Notes under the pieces: generated by a model
What the model was told of the DNA's origin: nothing
Database searches by the model: none
Seen by the model: the letters and a program-made list of their open reading frames with translations, nothing else
NCBI RefSeq assembly: GCF_000298235.1
Contig: NZ_BAHE01000016.1
Location: 109,692-173,691, forward strand
From: Gordonia namibiensis NBRC 108229
Lineage (GTDB): Bacteria > Actinomycetota > Actinomycetes > Mycobacteriales > Mycobacteriaceae
Direction of reading: 5' to 3'
DNA length: 64,000 nt
Position numbers and translations under genes: made by a program
In this document: positions 10,990 to 18,902 of the stretch, piece after piece
Layout of the letters: each line of letters opens with the position of its first letter
How positions within the stretch are numbered: the first letter of the stretch is position 1

Positions 10990-11358
10990 ATGCAGGGCTA
11001 TGAGGCCATGGTCGGGGAACTCGACCGTCAGCGTGCCGAACTCGCGCAGACCCGTGCCGCGTTGTCGGAGCTGACCTCCCGGGCGGTCAGCCGCGATCGG
11101 CTCGTCGCCGTCACCGTCAACGCACGCGGTCTCGCCGTCGACATCTCGATCGATCCCACCGCCTTGCGTCGCTACCGTGCCGACCAGCTCTCCGAACTCC
11201 TGACCACCCTGATCGCCGAAGCGGACCATGCGCTGACTTCGCGGCGCGCCGAACTTCTCGCTGCGGCAACGGGTTCGGGGTTGGACTACGCCGACGCGCG
11301 TCTCGACCCTGCCGGTCCCGACCCTGCCCGTCTCGACACCGCCCGGACTACCGGATGA
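10990..11358 (+). CDS. YbaB/EbfC-like protein of a type-VII-secretion-like cassette
   Basis: 122-residue protein starting MQGYEAMVGELDRQRAEL. A predicted N-terminal helix is followed by the YbaB/EbfC-type pattern VTVNARGLAVDISIDPTALR and a long C-terminal helix. YbaB-like proteins occur as small DNA-binding dimers, and a branch (EspL-like) is encoded with ESX/type VII secretion genes. ATG 10990 follows a G-rich Shine-Dalgarno (gggggtg). The stop overlaps the next gene by 4 nt, tying it to two helical proteins. Both the family assignment and the ESX link are inference from sequence pattern and context. Confidence 0.6.
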   Translation: MQGYEAMVGELDRQRAELAQTRAALSELTSRAVSRDRLVAVTVNARGLAVDISIDPTALRRYRADQLSELLTTLIAEADHALTSRRAELLAAATGSGLDYADARLDPAGPDPARLDTARTTG

Positions 11359-11690
11359 CGGCCGGAGGACGCCGAAACCGGGTGGCCGCGGACGTGGGTA
11401 CCGCGGCGGACCTGTCCGCCCGGCTGGCCAATGCCGAGTCGCGGCTGGGCACCGTGCATTCCGAACTCGTCGAACTGCTCGCCGACATCGACACCGCGGT
11501 CGGGGTCGGGGAGAGCGCCATGGCCTTCCGTCGCGGTTTCGGTCCCGCGAGCGCCGACGCGAGCGACCTGCTCTGTTCCGCGGTAGCGCGTCTCGCCGAG
11601 CATCGGCGGGCGCTCACCACCGGTGTCGAGTCGCTCGCCTCCGCCGATGCCGACGCCGCGGCCGCCTTCGAACCCGGTGATCCCCGGTGA
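11355..11690 (+). CDS. WXG100-like small helical protein
   Basis: 111-residue, almost wholly helical protein with two long amphipathic helices separated by a turn at FRRGFGPAS, where WXG100 proteins carry W-x-G. The length and helix-turn-helix-hairpin layout fit an ESX/type VII substrate or chaperone-like partner, but the canonical Trp is absent, so this is not a textbook EsxA/B. ATG 11355 overlaps the upstream stop by 4 nt, and its own stop overlaps the next GTG by 4 nt, so all three genes are probably coupled. Specific function unknown. Confidence 0.55.
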   Translation: MTAGGRRNRVAADVGTAADLSARLANAESRLGTVHSELVELLADIDTAVGVGESAMAFRRGFGPASADASDLLCSAVARLAEHRRALTTGVESLASADADAAAAFEPGDPR

Positions 11691-12685
11691 ACTCGGCGCC
11701 CCGACACATCGCGGACGAACTGGCACCGGGCGTGTGGCCGGGTGCGGATCCGACGTCGCTCCGGGAGGCGGCACGACGCGCACGGGCCCTCGCCGAAAGC
11801 GTGGAGAGGGTCACCGACGTGGTCGTCTCGGCAACCGCCGCGTACTCCTCACCGGCCGGCGGCGGCGCGGCCGTCGAGGGGGAGTTCGCCGACGCTCTGG
11901 TCGACGGGCTCGGCCGGGTCACCGGCATCGGGCCGCAGTCGCTGCCGCATGTCGCCGAACGGCTCCGCGCGATGGCGGCGTCGTTGGACACCTATGCCGA
12001 CGTCGTCGTGGAGACCGAACAGCAGATGACGACGATCGCCCTCGTCGCCGACCGTGACCGGCAGCGGGCGGAGGTCTTCGCCGAGGTCGGGGACGACTCG
12101 TGGCGGGTGAGTGCGGCAAGTGCCGGTCGTCTGGCCCTGACGGCTGCCGGTGACGACTACACGCAACGGTCGGAGGATGCCGGGCAATCCGCCGGCGGGA
12201 CCCCGCCCGCGGCGACCAGCGGGATGATGCCGTTCGCCCCGATGGGTGCAATGGGCGCGGCCGGAGCGGCCGCCGCCGGGTTCGGTGCCGCCGTGGGTGC
12301 TGCATCGCGCACCGACCGGGACACCACCGGGGGAGACCTGACCTGGCTGAGGCGGCGCGCCGACGCCGTGCAGTCGACGGTGCCGACGACCATCGCGGGC
12401 TGGTTCCGGACCGCGGTCGGTGTCGGTGTCGGTGCCCGCGGGCGTCGCGTGGTCGTCGTCGGGACCAACGATCCGCAGCCCTACCAGCGCGCGGGGCTCG
12501 AACTCGCCGACGACGAGGCGTTGACCGCGAACGGGCGGGCGCCCGAACTCGCGATCGTCGAACACATGACGAGTTCGGGGATCACCCCCACGGCCGTCGC
12601 CGCCGCCACGCCGATGGATTCGGCGACGGTGGCGGCGCTGCAGGCCGCCGGCGTGGTCGCGATGGCACCCGGTTCGTCGCGCTGA
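11687..12685 (+). CDS. Putative EspB/PPE-like secreted protein with C-terminal domain of unknown function
   Basis: 332 residues. Residues 1 to about 150 are Ala/Arg/Glu-rich helices with a GVWPGAD segment near the N-terminus, resembling the helical bundle of PPE or EspB-like type VII substrates. Next comes a Gly/Ala/Met linker (MMPFAPMGAMGAAGAAAAG, about 185-205), then a compact C-terminal domain beginning TWLRRRADAVQ with RRVVVVGTNDPQPYQRAG and PELAIVEHMTSSGI. I do not recognise that domain; the layout (secretion module, flexible linker, distinct C-terminus) is that of some effector or toxin proteins, but there are no catalytic residues I can name. It is the last gene of the cassette and ends about 155 nt before rplS. 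No signal peptide is seen. Confidence 0.5.
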   Translation: MNSAPRHIADELAPGVWPGADPTSLREAARRARALAESVERVTDVVVSATAAYSSPAGGGAAVEGEFADALVDGLGRVTGIGPQSLPHVAERLRAMAASLDTYADVVVETEQQMTTIALVADRDRQRAEVFAEVGDDSWRVSAASAGRLALTAAGDDYTQRSEDAGQSAGGTPPAATSGMMPFAPMGAMGAAGAAAAGFGAAVGAASRTDRDTTGGDLTWLRRRADAVQSTVPTTIAGWFRTAVGVGVGARGRRVVVVGTNDPQPYQRAGLELADDEALTANGRAPELAIVEHMTSSGITPTAVAAATPMDSATVAALQAAGVVAMAPGSSR

Positions 12686-12710
12686 CCGGGGATTTCGTCG
12701 GACCGGGGTG

Positions 12711-12727
12711 TCTCTGGCACAATAGTC
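12711..12727 (+). promoter_or_regulatory. rplS: Probable rplS promoter (-10 region)
   Basis: The gap 12686-12841 holds no gene. A -10-like CACAAT (12718-12723), followed by AG and preceded by a T/G-rich stretch, lies about 115 nt before the rplS ATG. This implies a leader that could carry feedback control by L19. The -35 is not clear. Placed after the inserted cassette, this promoter would free rplS from dependence on trmD readthrough. Confidence 0.35.
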
Positions 12728-12841
12728 GGGTTGCCTGTCCCGTGTGACGGGCACCGACGACTCGGAGTATGAACCGGTTCGAAGCCGTACGGCCCGCCAG
12801 GTTCCTCTGCTCAACGTTCACGCCAGAATAGGACCCAATCA

Positions 12842-13183
12842 ATGAACACGCTCGACTTCCTCGACAAGCAGTCCCTTCGCGACGATGTCCCGGAGTTCGG
12901 CCCCGGCGACACCCTCGACGTCCACGTCAAGGTCATCGAGGGCAGCAAGGAACGCGTCCAGGTGTTCAAGGGTGTCGTGATCCGTCGCCAGGGTGGCGGC
13001 GTCCGCGAGACCTTCACCGTCCGCAAGGTGTCCTTCGGCGTCGGCGTTGAGCGCACCTTCCCGGTGCACAGCCCGAACATCGCCAAGATCGACGTCCTCA
13101 CCCGCGGTGACGTCCGTCGCGCCAAGCTCTACTACCTGCGCGATCTGCGTGGCAAGGCCGCAAAGATCAAGGAAAAGCGCTGA
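12842..13183 (+). CDS. rplS: 50S ribosomal protein bL19
   Basis: 113-residue L19, located at the 30S-50S interface. Conserved segments are [37 protein letters not shown] and the C-terminal [10 protein letters not shown]. The length is normal and the ATG start unambiguous. It leads rplS-lepB-rnhB-DUF2469, the same order as recalled for mycobacteria, and is separated from trmD by the type-VII-like cassette. Confidence 0.98.
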   Translation: MNTLDFLDKQSLRDDVPEFGPGDTLDVHVKVIEGSKERVQVFKGVVIRRQGGGVRETFTVRKVSFGVGVERTFPVHSPNIAKIDVLTRGDVRRAKLYYLRDLRGKAAKIKEKR

Positions 13184-13201
13184 CGCGTCTACCCTGACGA
13201 G

Positions 13202-14053
13202 GTGGCCGACACACAGCGACCCAGCGACGATCGCGACCTTGACACCGAAGGCAACGACGGTGAGAAGCGTCCCTGGCGGTTGAAGTCCGATCCGGACGAG
13301 ACCGCCGACGCCAAGAGCAAGTCGGGCTCCGGCTCGCTCTTGCGCGAGGTCGTGATCATCGTGGGGTGCGTCCTGCTCCTCACCTGGGTGCTGCAGACCT
13401 TCATCGGTCGGCAGTACGTCATCCCCTCGGAGTCGATGGAGTCGACTCTGATCGGTTGCGACGGGTGCACCAACGATCGCATCGTGATCGACAAACTGGT
13501 CTACCGTTTCGGTGATCCGGAGCCCGGTGACGTCGTGGTCTTCAAGGGCCCGTCGGAGTCGTGGAACGGCGCCTGGGTGTCGCCGCGCTCGACGAACCCG
13601 GTCGTGCACAAGGCGCAGGATGCGCTGTCGTGGTTCGGTTTCGCCCCGCCCGACGAGAACAATCTCGTCAAGCGTGTGATCGCGACCGGCGGACAGACCA
13701 TCGAGTGCCGCAACGACGAGGGTGTCGGCGTGAAGGTCGACGGCAAGCCGCTGCGCGAGCCGTACATCAACATGGAGTTGCAGCGCGAAACCCTCGCGGC
13801 TTACGGACCCGATTCCGGTGTGAGCGACAAGCTGCCGCCGTGTCTGGGCCCGGACTTCGGTCCGATCAAGGTTCCCGAGGGCAATGTGTGGGTGATGGGC
13901 GACAACCGCCTCAACTCACAGGACTCGCGCTACCACGTCGACGACCAGTACCAGGGCACCGTCCCGGTCAGCGATATCCGCGGCAAGGTCCGGACCATCA
14001 TCTATCCCTTCTCGCGGATCGGTGGTGTCGGTTCGATCAATCCCCAGCAATGA
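13202..14053 (+). CDS. lepB: Signal peptidase I
   Basis: Membrane serine protease that removes signal peptides from Sec/Tat-exported proteins; 283 residues. A hydrophilic N-terminal region of about 45 residues is followed by one transmembrane helix ([19 protein letters not shown]), then box B with the catalytic Ser78 (IPSESMES) and box D with the catalytic Lys ([13 protein letters not shown]). The C-terminal box E is [11 protein letters not shown]. The GTG start lies 18 nt after rplS. Four Cys residues in the periplasmic part (two in CDGC) could form disulfides. Confidence 0.97.
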   Translation: MADTQRPSDDRDLDTEGNDGEKRPWRLKSDPDETADAKSKSGSGSLLREVVIIVGCVLLLTWVLQTFIGRQYVIPSESMESTLIGCDGCTNDRIVIDKLVYRFGDPEPGDVVVFKGPSESWNGAWVSPRSTNPVVHKAQDALSWFGFAPPDENNLVKRVIATGGQTIECRNDEGVGVKVDGKPLREPYINMELQRETLAAYGPDSGVSDKLPPCLGPDFGPIKVPEGNVWVMGDNRLNSQDSRYHVDDQYQGTVPVSDIRGKVRTIIYPFSRIGGVGSINPQQ

Positions 14054-14075
14054 CCATGTGGGGATTGCGTACACC

Positions 14076-14762
14076 ATGAGCCGCTGGCCACCGCGTTCGC
14101 CGGTCCGTCGTGCAGCCGGACTACGGACCTTCGAATTCGCGCTCTACCGGCAGGGCCTCGGTCCTGTCGCCGGGGTCGACGAGGCCGGTCGCGGTGCGTG
14201 CGCCGGGCCGCTGGTGGTGGCGGCATGTGTGCTGAAACCGACGCAGCTGGCCTCGCTCGCCGACCTCGACGACTCCAAGCGGCTCACCGAGAAGACCCGC
14301 GAGACGCTGTACCGATCGGTGACCCGGTACGCACACGCGTGGAGCGCGGTGATCATCGACGCCGCGGAGATCGACCGGATCGGCATCCACGTCGCGAACA
14401 TCGAGGGCATGCGCCGGGCCGTCGCGGCACTCGACGTGACTCCCGGATACGTGCTGTCCGACGGGTTCGTGGTCCCCGGCCTGACCGCGCCGTCGCTGCC
14501 GGTGATCGGGGGAGACGGGGCCGCGGCCTGCATCGCGGCCGCGAGCATCATCGCGAAGGTGACAAGGGATCGGATCATGGTCGCGATGGACGCCGACCTG
14601 CCCGGGTACGATTTCGCGATCCACAAGGGATACAGCACAGCTCTTCACATGTCCCGCATCGATGCGGCGGGACCGTCACCACAACACCGCATGTCGTACC
14701 GGAACGTCGCGGCACGAGTGGTCTCCAGTGCAAACGACAACAGGGATAGGCTTACAGGATGA
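14076..14762 (+). CDS. rnhB: Ribonuclease HII
   Basis: Degrades RNA in RNA-DNA hybrids and excises single misincorporated ribonucleotides; 228 residues. The catalytic DEAGRG motif is at residues 35-40 ([16 protein letters not shown]). [12 protein letters not shown] and [17 protein letters not shown] follow, and a further active-site Asp is in [18 protein letters not shown] 14076 (MSRWPPRSP) is preferred over in-frame GTG 14022, which overlaps lepB. Its stop overlaps the next gene by 4 nt. Confidence 0.96.
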   Translation: MSRWPPRSPVRRAAGLRTFEFALYRQGLGPVAGVDEAGRGACAGPLVVAACVLKPTQLASLADLDDSKRLTEKTRETLYRSVTRYAHAWSAVIIDAAEIDRIGIHVANIEGMRRAVAALDVTPGYVLSDGFVVPGLTAPSLPVIGGDGAAACIAAASIIAKVTRDRIMVAMDADLPGYDFAIHKGYSTALHMSRIDAAGPSPQHRMSYRNVAARVVSSANDNRDRLTG

Positions 14763-15070
14763 GTGCTGAGGATCTCGAGAAGTACGAAACCGAGATGGAA
14801 CTCTCTCTGTACCGCGAGTACAAGGACATTGTCGGCCAGTTCACCTACGTGGTGGAGACCGAGCGGCGCTTCTACCTTGCCAACGCGGTCGAGATGATTC
14901 CCCGCAACACCGACGGCGAGGTGTACTTCGAACTCCGGATGAGCGACGCCTGGGTCTGGGACATGTACCGGCCGGCCCGCTTCGTCAAGCAGGTTCGCGT
15001 CATCACCTTCAAGGACGTCAACATCGAGGAGCTCGAGAAGCCGGAACTCCGGCTTCCCGACGAGCCCTGA
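14759..15070 (+). CDS. DUF2469 domain-containing protein
   Basis: 103-residue actinobacteria-specific conserved protein beginning [20 protein letters not shown], with an aromatic-rich middle ([20 protein letters not shown]). It is found next to rnhB in most actinobacteria, but its biochemical role is unknown. The ATGA overlap with rnhB implies coupling. A very strong hairpin about 70 nt after the stop closes the operon. Confidence 0.9.
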   Translation: MSAEDLEKYETEMELSLYREYKDIVGQFTYVVETERRFYLANAVEMIPRNTDGEVYFELRMSDAWVWDMYRPARFVKQVRVITFKDVNIEELEKPELRLPDEP

Positions 15071-15138
15071 ACTCTCCTGGGGTGAACGTGCCCCGAGACG
15101 TCGACGACACCATGTTGGTGAGTCGGTAGTTCTCCACA

Positions 15139-15178
15139 GATTCGGCCGCGGCGGGTGTACTCCCGCCGCGGCCGAATC
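15139..15178 (+). terminator. Strong hairpin terminator after the rplS-DUF2469 operon
   Basis: The arms 15139-15155 and 15162-15178 are perfectly complementary over 17 bp, around the 6-nt loop tgtact. There is no long T-tract, as is common for actinobacterial terminators. It separates DUF2469 from yraN, which starts 22 nt later and so probably has its own signal or relies on readthrough. Confidence 0.75.
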
Positions 15179-15200
15179 GTATTCGGGGACCCTTCAGAGC

Positions 15201-15593
15201 ATGAGCAACCGTCGTGCGCACGTGGGCAAGCTGGGGGAGGACATCGCCGCCGAGTTCGTCGGTTCACTGGGGTGGGTGGTGCTGGAACGCAACTGGCGCA
15301 ACCGATATGGCGAGCTCGACCTGATCGCCGTCGACCCCCGTGGCACGGCCGGTCCGGCGCTGGTGGTCGTCGAGGTGAAGACACGTGCCAGCCGCACCTT
15401 CGACGATGCCGTGATGGCCGTGACCCCGGACAAGCTCGCCCGGATGCGTCGGCTGGCCGGTATCTGGCTCGCGGGCCAGGAACGACGCTGGCCACAAATC
15501 CGGTTCGACGTCATCAGCGTGCAGTTGGACGGCCACACCCCGGACGACCCCGCAGCGGCGCACGTCAGGCACCACCGCGGAGTCCACGAGTGA
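15201..15593 (+). CDS. YraN/UPF0102 family nuclease-fold protein
   Basis: 130 residues of the YraN family, which has a restriction-endonuclease-like fold: GKLGEDIAAEFV, NWRNRYGELDLIAVD and VVVEVKTRAS correspond to the conserved E, D and E-x-K positions. Its role is not established; it is usually encoded beside comM and dprA. Here comM lies 16.5 kb away on the same strand, so the usual yraN-comM pair has been split by an accessory block. Confidence 0.9.
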   Translation: MSNRRAHVGKLGEDIAAEFVGSLGWVVLERNWRNRYGELDLIAVDPRGTAGPALVVVEVKTRASRTFDDAVMAVTPDKLARMRRLAGIWLAGQERRWPQIRFDVISVQLDGHTPDDPAAAHVRHHRGVHE

Positions 15594-15612
15594 GTAGTCG
15601 TCGGCCGGGCGT

Positions 15613-16914
15613 CTACAGCTTGCCGAGGTCGGAGCGGATGAGCATCACGTTGTAGTCGCTCCAGCGTGAGGCGTTGAAGTACAACTCTTTTCCGGTGCCG
15701 GTCAGTGCCGGCGAGGTCGGCAGCATCATCGGCCCGTAAACCACCGGGTTGCCGGGGGCCACGATGTTGCGCGGCGAGCTCCACGGGCCTTCGGGATGGT
15801 CCGCGGTGCGGAGTTTGATGCCGTTGTCGCCGTCGAGCATGATGTATTTCTTCAGGTACGGGCTCCACGCCACGGACAGTTCGCTGACCGGCTGACGGAC
15901 GACGACGCCCTCGGTGTCGTGGATGTCGCTGATGCTGTCGACCCATCCGATGCGCTCGCCGGACCAGTACTGGTACTTACCGAGGTCGAGGATGTCATCC
16001 GGTTTGAACCGCGCCAGGAATGCAGCGCCGAAACGGCCGTTGGGCGTACCGAACTGGTAGATGTAGTCCTCTTCATCGGTGCCCGGCCGTCCACGCATGT
16101 ATGCGTTCTGCTGGAACTTGCCGTTGTTGACGTCGATCGCGCGCAGGTTGCCGGGTAGCTCGAGGTCGATCGGAGCGTTGATGAGGATGGTGTCGGGGTC
16201 GCTGACCCAGGTCTGACCGTTGTCGTCGGAGTGGGCGATACCCGAGTAGTTGGTGATCCAGTTGCCGGCCGTACCCCAGGACCGGACCGACATGTAGTTG
16301 ATGTACTGCCGGAACCCGCTGCCGTGGGGGAGCGAGATCGCCGCGGTGGGGATCGTGGTGACCTCGATGTTCGAGATGCCCAGGGACGGAATGAGTTCCT
16401 CGGCGTAGTTCGCCCGGCCCCGGATCACGGTCCCCGAGTTCTCGTCGCCGGCCACGCCGTTCGGGATGGTGATCTTCCCGTCGCTGAAGTCGTCGTCGTT
16501 CGTCCGCAGCAGGACATTGTGCCGCCATTCCTGACCGACGGCGGTGCAGTTGCCGAAGCTGTCGCCGAACGCCATCAACGTCTGCCCGCGGCCGTTGTCC
16601 CAGGCGATACCGAGGTCGGTGCCGCTGATGCCGAAGCGGTCGTAGGTGTCGTTGTTGCTGCGCGGACCGGTGACCCAGCTGAGGACCTTGGAGATGTTCC
16701 CGTTGTAGACGGGCAGCGGGCCCTGGGGTCCGGCTGCAGGGGCATTGGAGCTACCCGACGAACCGGTGCCGAGAAGACTCGAACCGGCGCCGGAGTTACC
16801 GCACGGCGCGGCTTCTGCGATGCCGGTACCGGCGGTCAGGACGATCGCGGAGGTACCGATTGCGAAGGCTCCCGCCAGCGCCAGTCGGACACCCTTGGTG
16901 AAACGGCTGGGCAC
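15613..16914 (-). CDS. Secreted DUF4185 protein, possible endo-D-arabinanase (GH183-like)
   Basis: 433 residues. The signal peptide spans about residues 1-36 (VRLALAGAFAIGTSAIV, cleavage near AEAAP), followed by a Ser/Gly/Ala linker and then a five-bladed-propeller-like catalytic domain. DUF4185 has been reported to include mycobacterial D-arabinan-degrading enzymes (GH183), which would act on arabinogalactan or lipoarabinomannan. Candidate acidic residues lie in GTDLGIAWDNGRG, AFGDSFGN and SGIAHSDDNGQTW. The GTG start follows GGAGG by 6 nt. It is convergent with yraN, 19 nt apart, and begins the large accessory block. The enzymatic role is from family knowledge only. Confidence 0.8.
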   Translation of the reverse strand: MPSRFTKGVRLALAGAFAIGTSAIVLTAGTGIAEAAPCGNSGAGSSLLGTGSSGSSNAPAAGPQGPLPVYNGNISKVLSWVTGPRSNNDTYDRFGISGTDLGIAWDNGRGQTLMAFGDSFGNCTAVGQEWRHNVLLRTNDDDFSDGKITIPNGVAGDENSGTVIRGRANYAEELIPSLGISNIEVTTIPTAAISLPHGSGFRQYINYMSVRSWGTAGNWITNYSGIAHSDDNGQTWVSDPDTILINAPIDLELPGNLRAIDVNNGKFQQNAYMRGRPGTDEEDYIYQFGTPNGRFGAAFLARFKPDDILDLGKYQYWSGERIGWVDSISDIHDTEGVVVRQPVSELSVAWSPYLKKYIMLDGDNGIKLRTADHPEGPWSSPRNIVAPGNPVVYGPMMLPTSPALTGTGKELYFNASRWSDYNVMLIRSDLGKL

Positions 16915-17013
16915 TCAAGACCTCCGTGTGACAGGTGTTACTGAAGTTATGGACGTGACTATTGTTACTAGAGTTGTGTCACGGAAGGCCCCGAGATCGG
17001 TCACGATCCGATG

Positions 17014-17652
17014 TCAGCGGATGAGGTGGCGCTTCTCCGAGTCGGTGCGCGACTGCCAGCCGACCCGTTCGAGTTCGGGGACGTCGTTCTCTCGTTCGGG
17101 ATAACCGATGCAGAGGTAGCCCACGAGTTTCCAGGTGGGTGGGACCGCGAGTGCGGCGGCCACCTCGTTCGGTTCGAGGATGGACACCCAGCCGATACCG
17201 ACGCCGCGGGCCCGGGCGGCCAGCCACAGGGTGGTGATGGCCGTGACGACCGAGTACTCGAGTGTCTCCGGCACGGTGTGGCGACCCAGGCCGTGGCCCT
17301 GGTCGACGTCGGGTTCGCAGAACACGGCGAGATGAACCGGTGCGTCGTCGAGGCCGGCGAGCTTGAGTGACGAATACAGCTGTGCGCGCTCGCCGGTGTA
17401 ACCGTCGAGCGCCTCGGCGTTGCAGCGAACGAAGCTGTCTCGCACGGCCTCCCGCGCCGCCTTGGTCTGCACCTCGACCCACCGCCAGGGCTGGCTGTTG
17501 CCGACAGACGGCGAAAGCTCTGCCGCTTCGAGGATCTCGGGGAGGAGGTGCGATTCGAGCGGTTCGCGACTGAACCGGCGGACGTCGCGTCGCCAGCGGA
17601 AGAGTCGATCCAGGTCGTCGACGAACGCGTCGTCGAATGTTCCGTCACTCAT
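17014..17652 (-). CDS. bluB: 5,6-dimethylbenzimidazole synthase BluB
   Basis: Nitroreductase-fold enzyme that fragments reduced FMN to form the lower ligand of cobalamin; 212 residues. BluB-specific signatures include RRDVRRFSREPL, SVGNSQPWRWVEV, LYSSLKLAGLDDAPVHLAVF, GHGLGRHTVPETLEYSVV and ARGVGIGWVSIL. The ATG at 17652 gives normal length. It is a single gene between a DUF4185 gene and a LacI regulator. The window's cobQ (63 kb) belongs to the same pathway but is far away. No cobalamin riboswitch was recognised upstream. Confidence 0.92.
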   Translation of the reverse strand: MSDGTFDDAFVDDLDRLFRWRRDVRRFSREPLESHLLPEILEAAELSPSVGNSQPWRWVEVQTKAAREAVRDSFVRCNAEALDGYTGERAQLYSSLKLAGLDDAPVHLAVFCEPDVDQGHGLGRHTVPETLEYSVVTAITTLWLAARARGVGIGWVSILEPNEVAAALAVPPTWKLVGYLCIGYPERENDVPELERVGWQSRTDSEKRHLIR

Positions 17653-17681
17653 CGGTTGTCGAGCTTAGCGACGGTCATCGA

Positions 17682-18725
17682 TCAGATCGGTGCCGGCCCG
17701 GTGGTGGCGCGGACGACGAGCTCCGGCGGTTGTGCCGACGACGACGTCGGGAGCCCGTGAATCAGGGTGAGCATCGACTCGACGGCGCGAACACCCATTT
17801 GGCGCAACGAGATCCGGACCGTGGTCAGCGGAATGAAGAGTTCGCGTGCGATGGGGATGTCGTTGAATCCGATGATCGAGACATCTTCGCCGGGGGTCAG
17901 TCCGCGATCGCGGAGGACGCCGAGCGCACCGATCGCCGCCTCGTCGTTCATCACGAACACCCCGGTCGGTGGGGTCCCGGACGCCAGGAGGGACTCCATC
18001 CCGCGCCGGCCGGCGGCGGCGTCGAAGCCCTCGTACCGGATGGCCTCGTCGGCGAAGGGGATTCCGTGTCGCGAGAGGGCGGCCCGGAATCCGGACAGGC
18101 GGTCGGCCGTGGTGCTGACCCAGGACGGTCCCCCGATCACACCGAGCTTGCGATGACCGAGGTTGATCAGGTGGCTGCCGGCGATGTCGCCGCCGAGGAT
18201 GTCATCGCTGGTGGAGTGCACGGCGGCGCCACTGCGGCGGTTGACCAGGACGACGTCGATCCCGCGCGAGGCGATCTGTTCGATGTTGTTGTTGTCCAGT
18301 CGGGCATCGCCGATGATCAGGCCGTCGACGGCCCGGCCGAGCAGCAGTGACACCTGACGTAGCTGCTCCACCGGGTCGTCGCGGGTGTTGGCGACGAAGG
18401 TCGCGTACCCCGCGGCGTTCGCGGTTTCCTCGACGGCGTCGTACACCGTGGCGAGAACGGCATCGGTCAGCTGCGGGACGAGCACACCGAAGGAGTGGGA
18501 GCGGCGAGTGGTGAGGCTGGCGGCGTTGGGGTTGGGGACATATCCCAACGCCTCGGCGATCTCGAGGATGCGGATGTCGCCGGGGGTGGCGTTGGTACCG
18601 TCCTGAGCTGCCCGACGAAGCGCGCGGGACACGGTCGACACGTGGACACCGGCCTCCGTGGCGATCGTCTTGAGCGTCACCGCGCTTCGACTGCGCGGCG
18701 GGCGCACTGAGTCAGTCGGTCGCAT
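17682..18725 (-). CDS. LacI-family transcriptional regulator of the N-heteroaromatic catabolic cluster
   Basis: 347-residue LacI/GalR regulator. The DNA-binding helix-turn-helix is at about residues 16-40 (LKTIATEAGVHVSTVSRALRR), the hinge is NAASLTTRRSHSFGVL, and a periplasmic-binding-protein-like effector domain follows. The start is ATG at 18725, with GGAGA 3-8 nt upstream; the longer frame to 18899 is rejected. It is divergent from the formamidase-like gene. LacI-type operators (centre CG) lie in this divergent gap and before two other transcription units, so it probably represses the cluster until an intermediate such as nicotinate or 6-hydroxynicotinate binds. The effector is inferred. 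Confidence 0.9.
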   Translation of the reverse strand: MRPTDSVRPPRSRSAVTLKTIATEAGVHVSTVSRALRRAAQDGTNATPGDIRILEIAEALGYVPNPNAASLTTRRSHSFGVLVPQLTDAVLATVYDAVEETANAAGYATFVANTRDDPVEQLRQVSLLLGRAVDGLIIGDARLDNNNIEQIASRGIDVVLVNRRSGAAVHSTSDDILGGDIAGSHLINLGHRKLGVIGGPSWVSTTADRLSGFRAALSRHGIPFADEAIRYEGFDAAAGRRGMESLLASGTPPTGVFVMNDEAAIGALGVLRDRGLTPGEDVSIIGFNDIPIARELFIPLTTVRISLRQMGVRAVESMLTLIHGLPTSSSAQPPELVVRATTGPAPI

Positions 18726-18812
18726 TCGTCTCCAATCCCTGGCAGATGCCGTCGATGATCGTGTCGGCCCACGGGAGTGGTGCGTTCCGCTGCCGGGATC
18801 ACCCATTCTAGC

Positions 18813-18831
18813 TAAGATGCAACCGATTGCA
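18813..18831 (+). promoter_or_regulatory. LacI-type operator A with promoter, lacI/formamidase divergent region
   Basis: Operator TGCAACCGATTGCA at 18818-18831 is an imperfect palindrome centred on CG, as expected for LacI/PurR-type sites. The -10 hexamer TAAGAT (18813-18818), reading toward the formamidase-like gene, shares its last base with the operator, so repressor would cover the start site. A second, degenerate half (agtcgattcc) lies about 19 nt downstream. The same core recurs at 20055 and 21673. Confidence 0.7.
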
Positions 18832-18902
18832 GCGAAAGCAGTCGATTCCGGGGCGCTTCTGGTCGCCCCACGTCCCCAACCAGGTCGAGGTGACCTCACA
18901 CA

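Noticed and set aside
12360..12685. Deaminase-type toxin domain at the C-terminus of the third cassette protein
   Set aside because: PELAIVEHM recalls an HAE-like motif, but there is no PCxxC zinc pair or other deaminase landmark.
17653..17690. Cobalamin riboswitch before bluB
   Set aside because: The gap to the LacI gene is only 29 nt, too short for a B12 riboswitch, and no B12-box-like sequence is visible.
18885..18898. Palindrome gaggtgacctc before the formamidase-like gene
   Set aside because: A short inverted repeat that overlaps the Shine-Dalgarno position; no second copy near the other cluster promoters, so not claimed as an operator.
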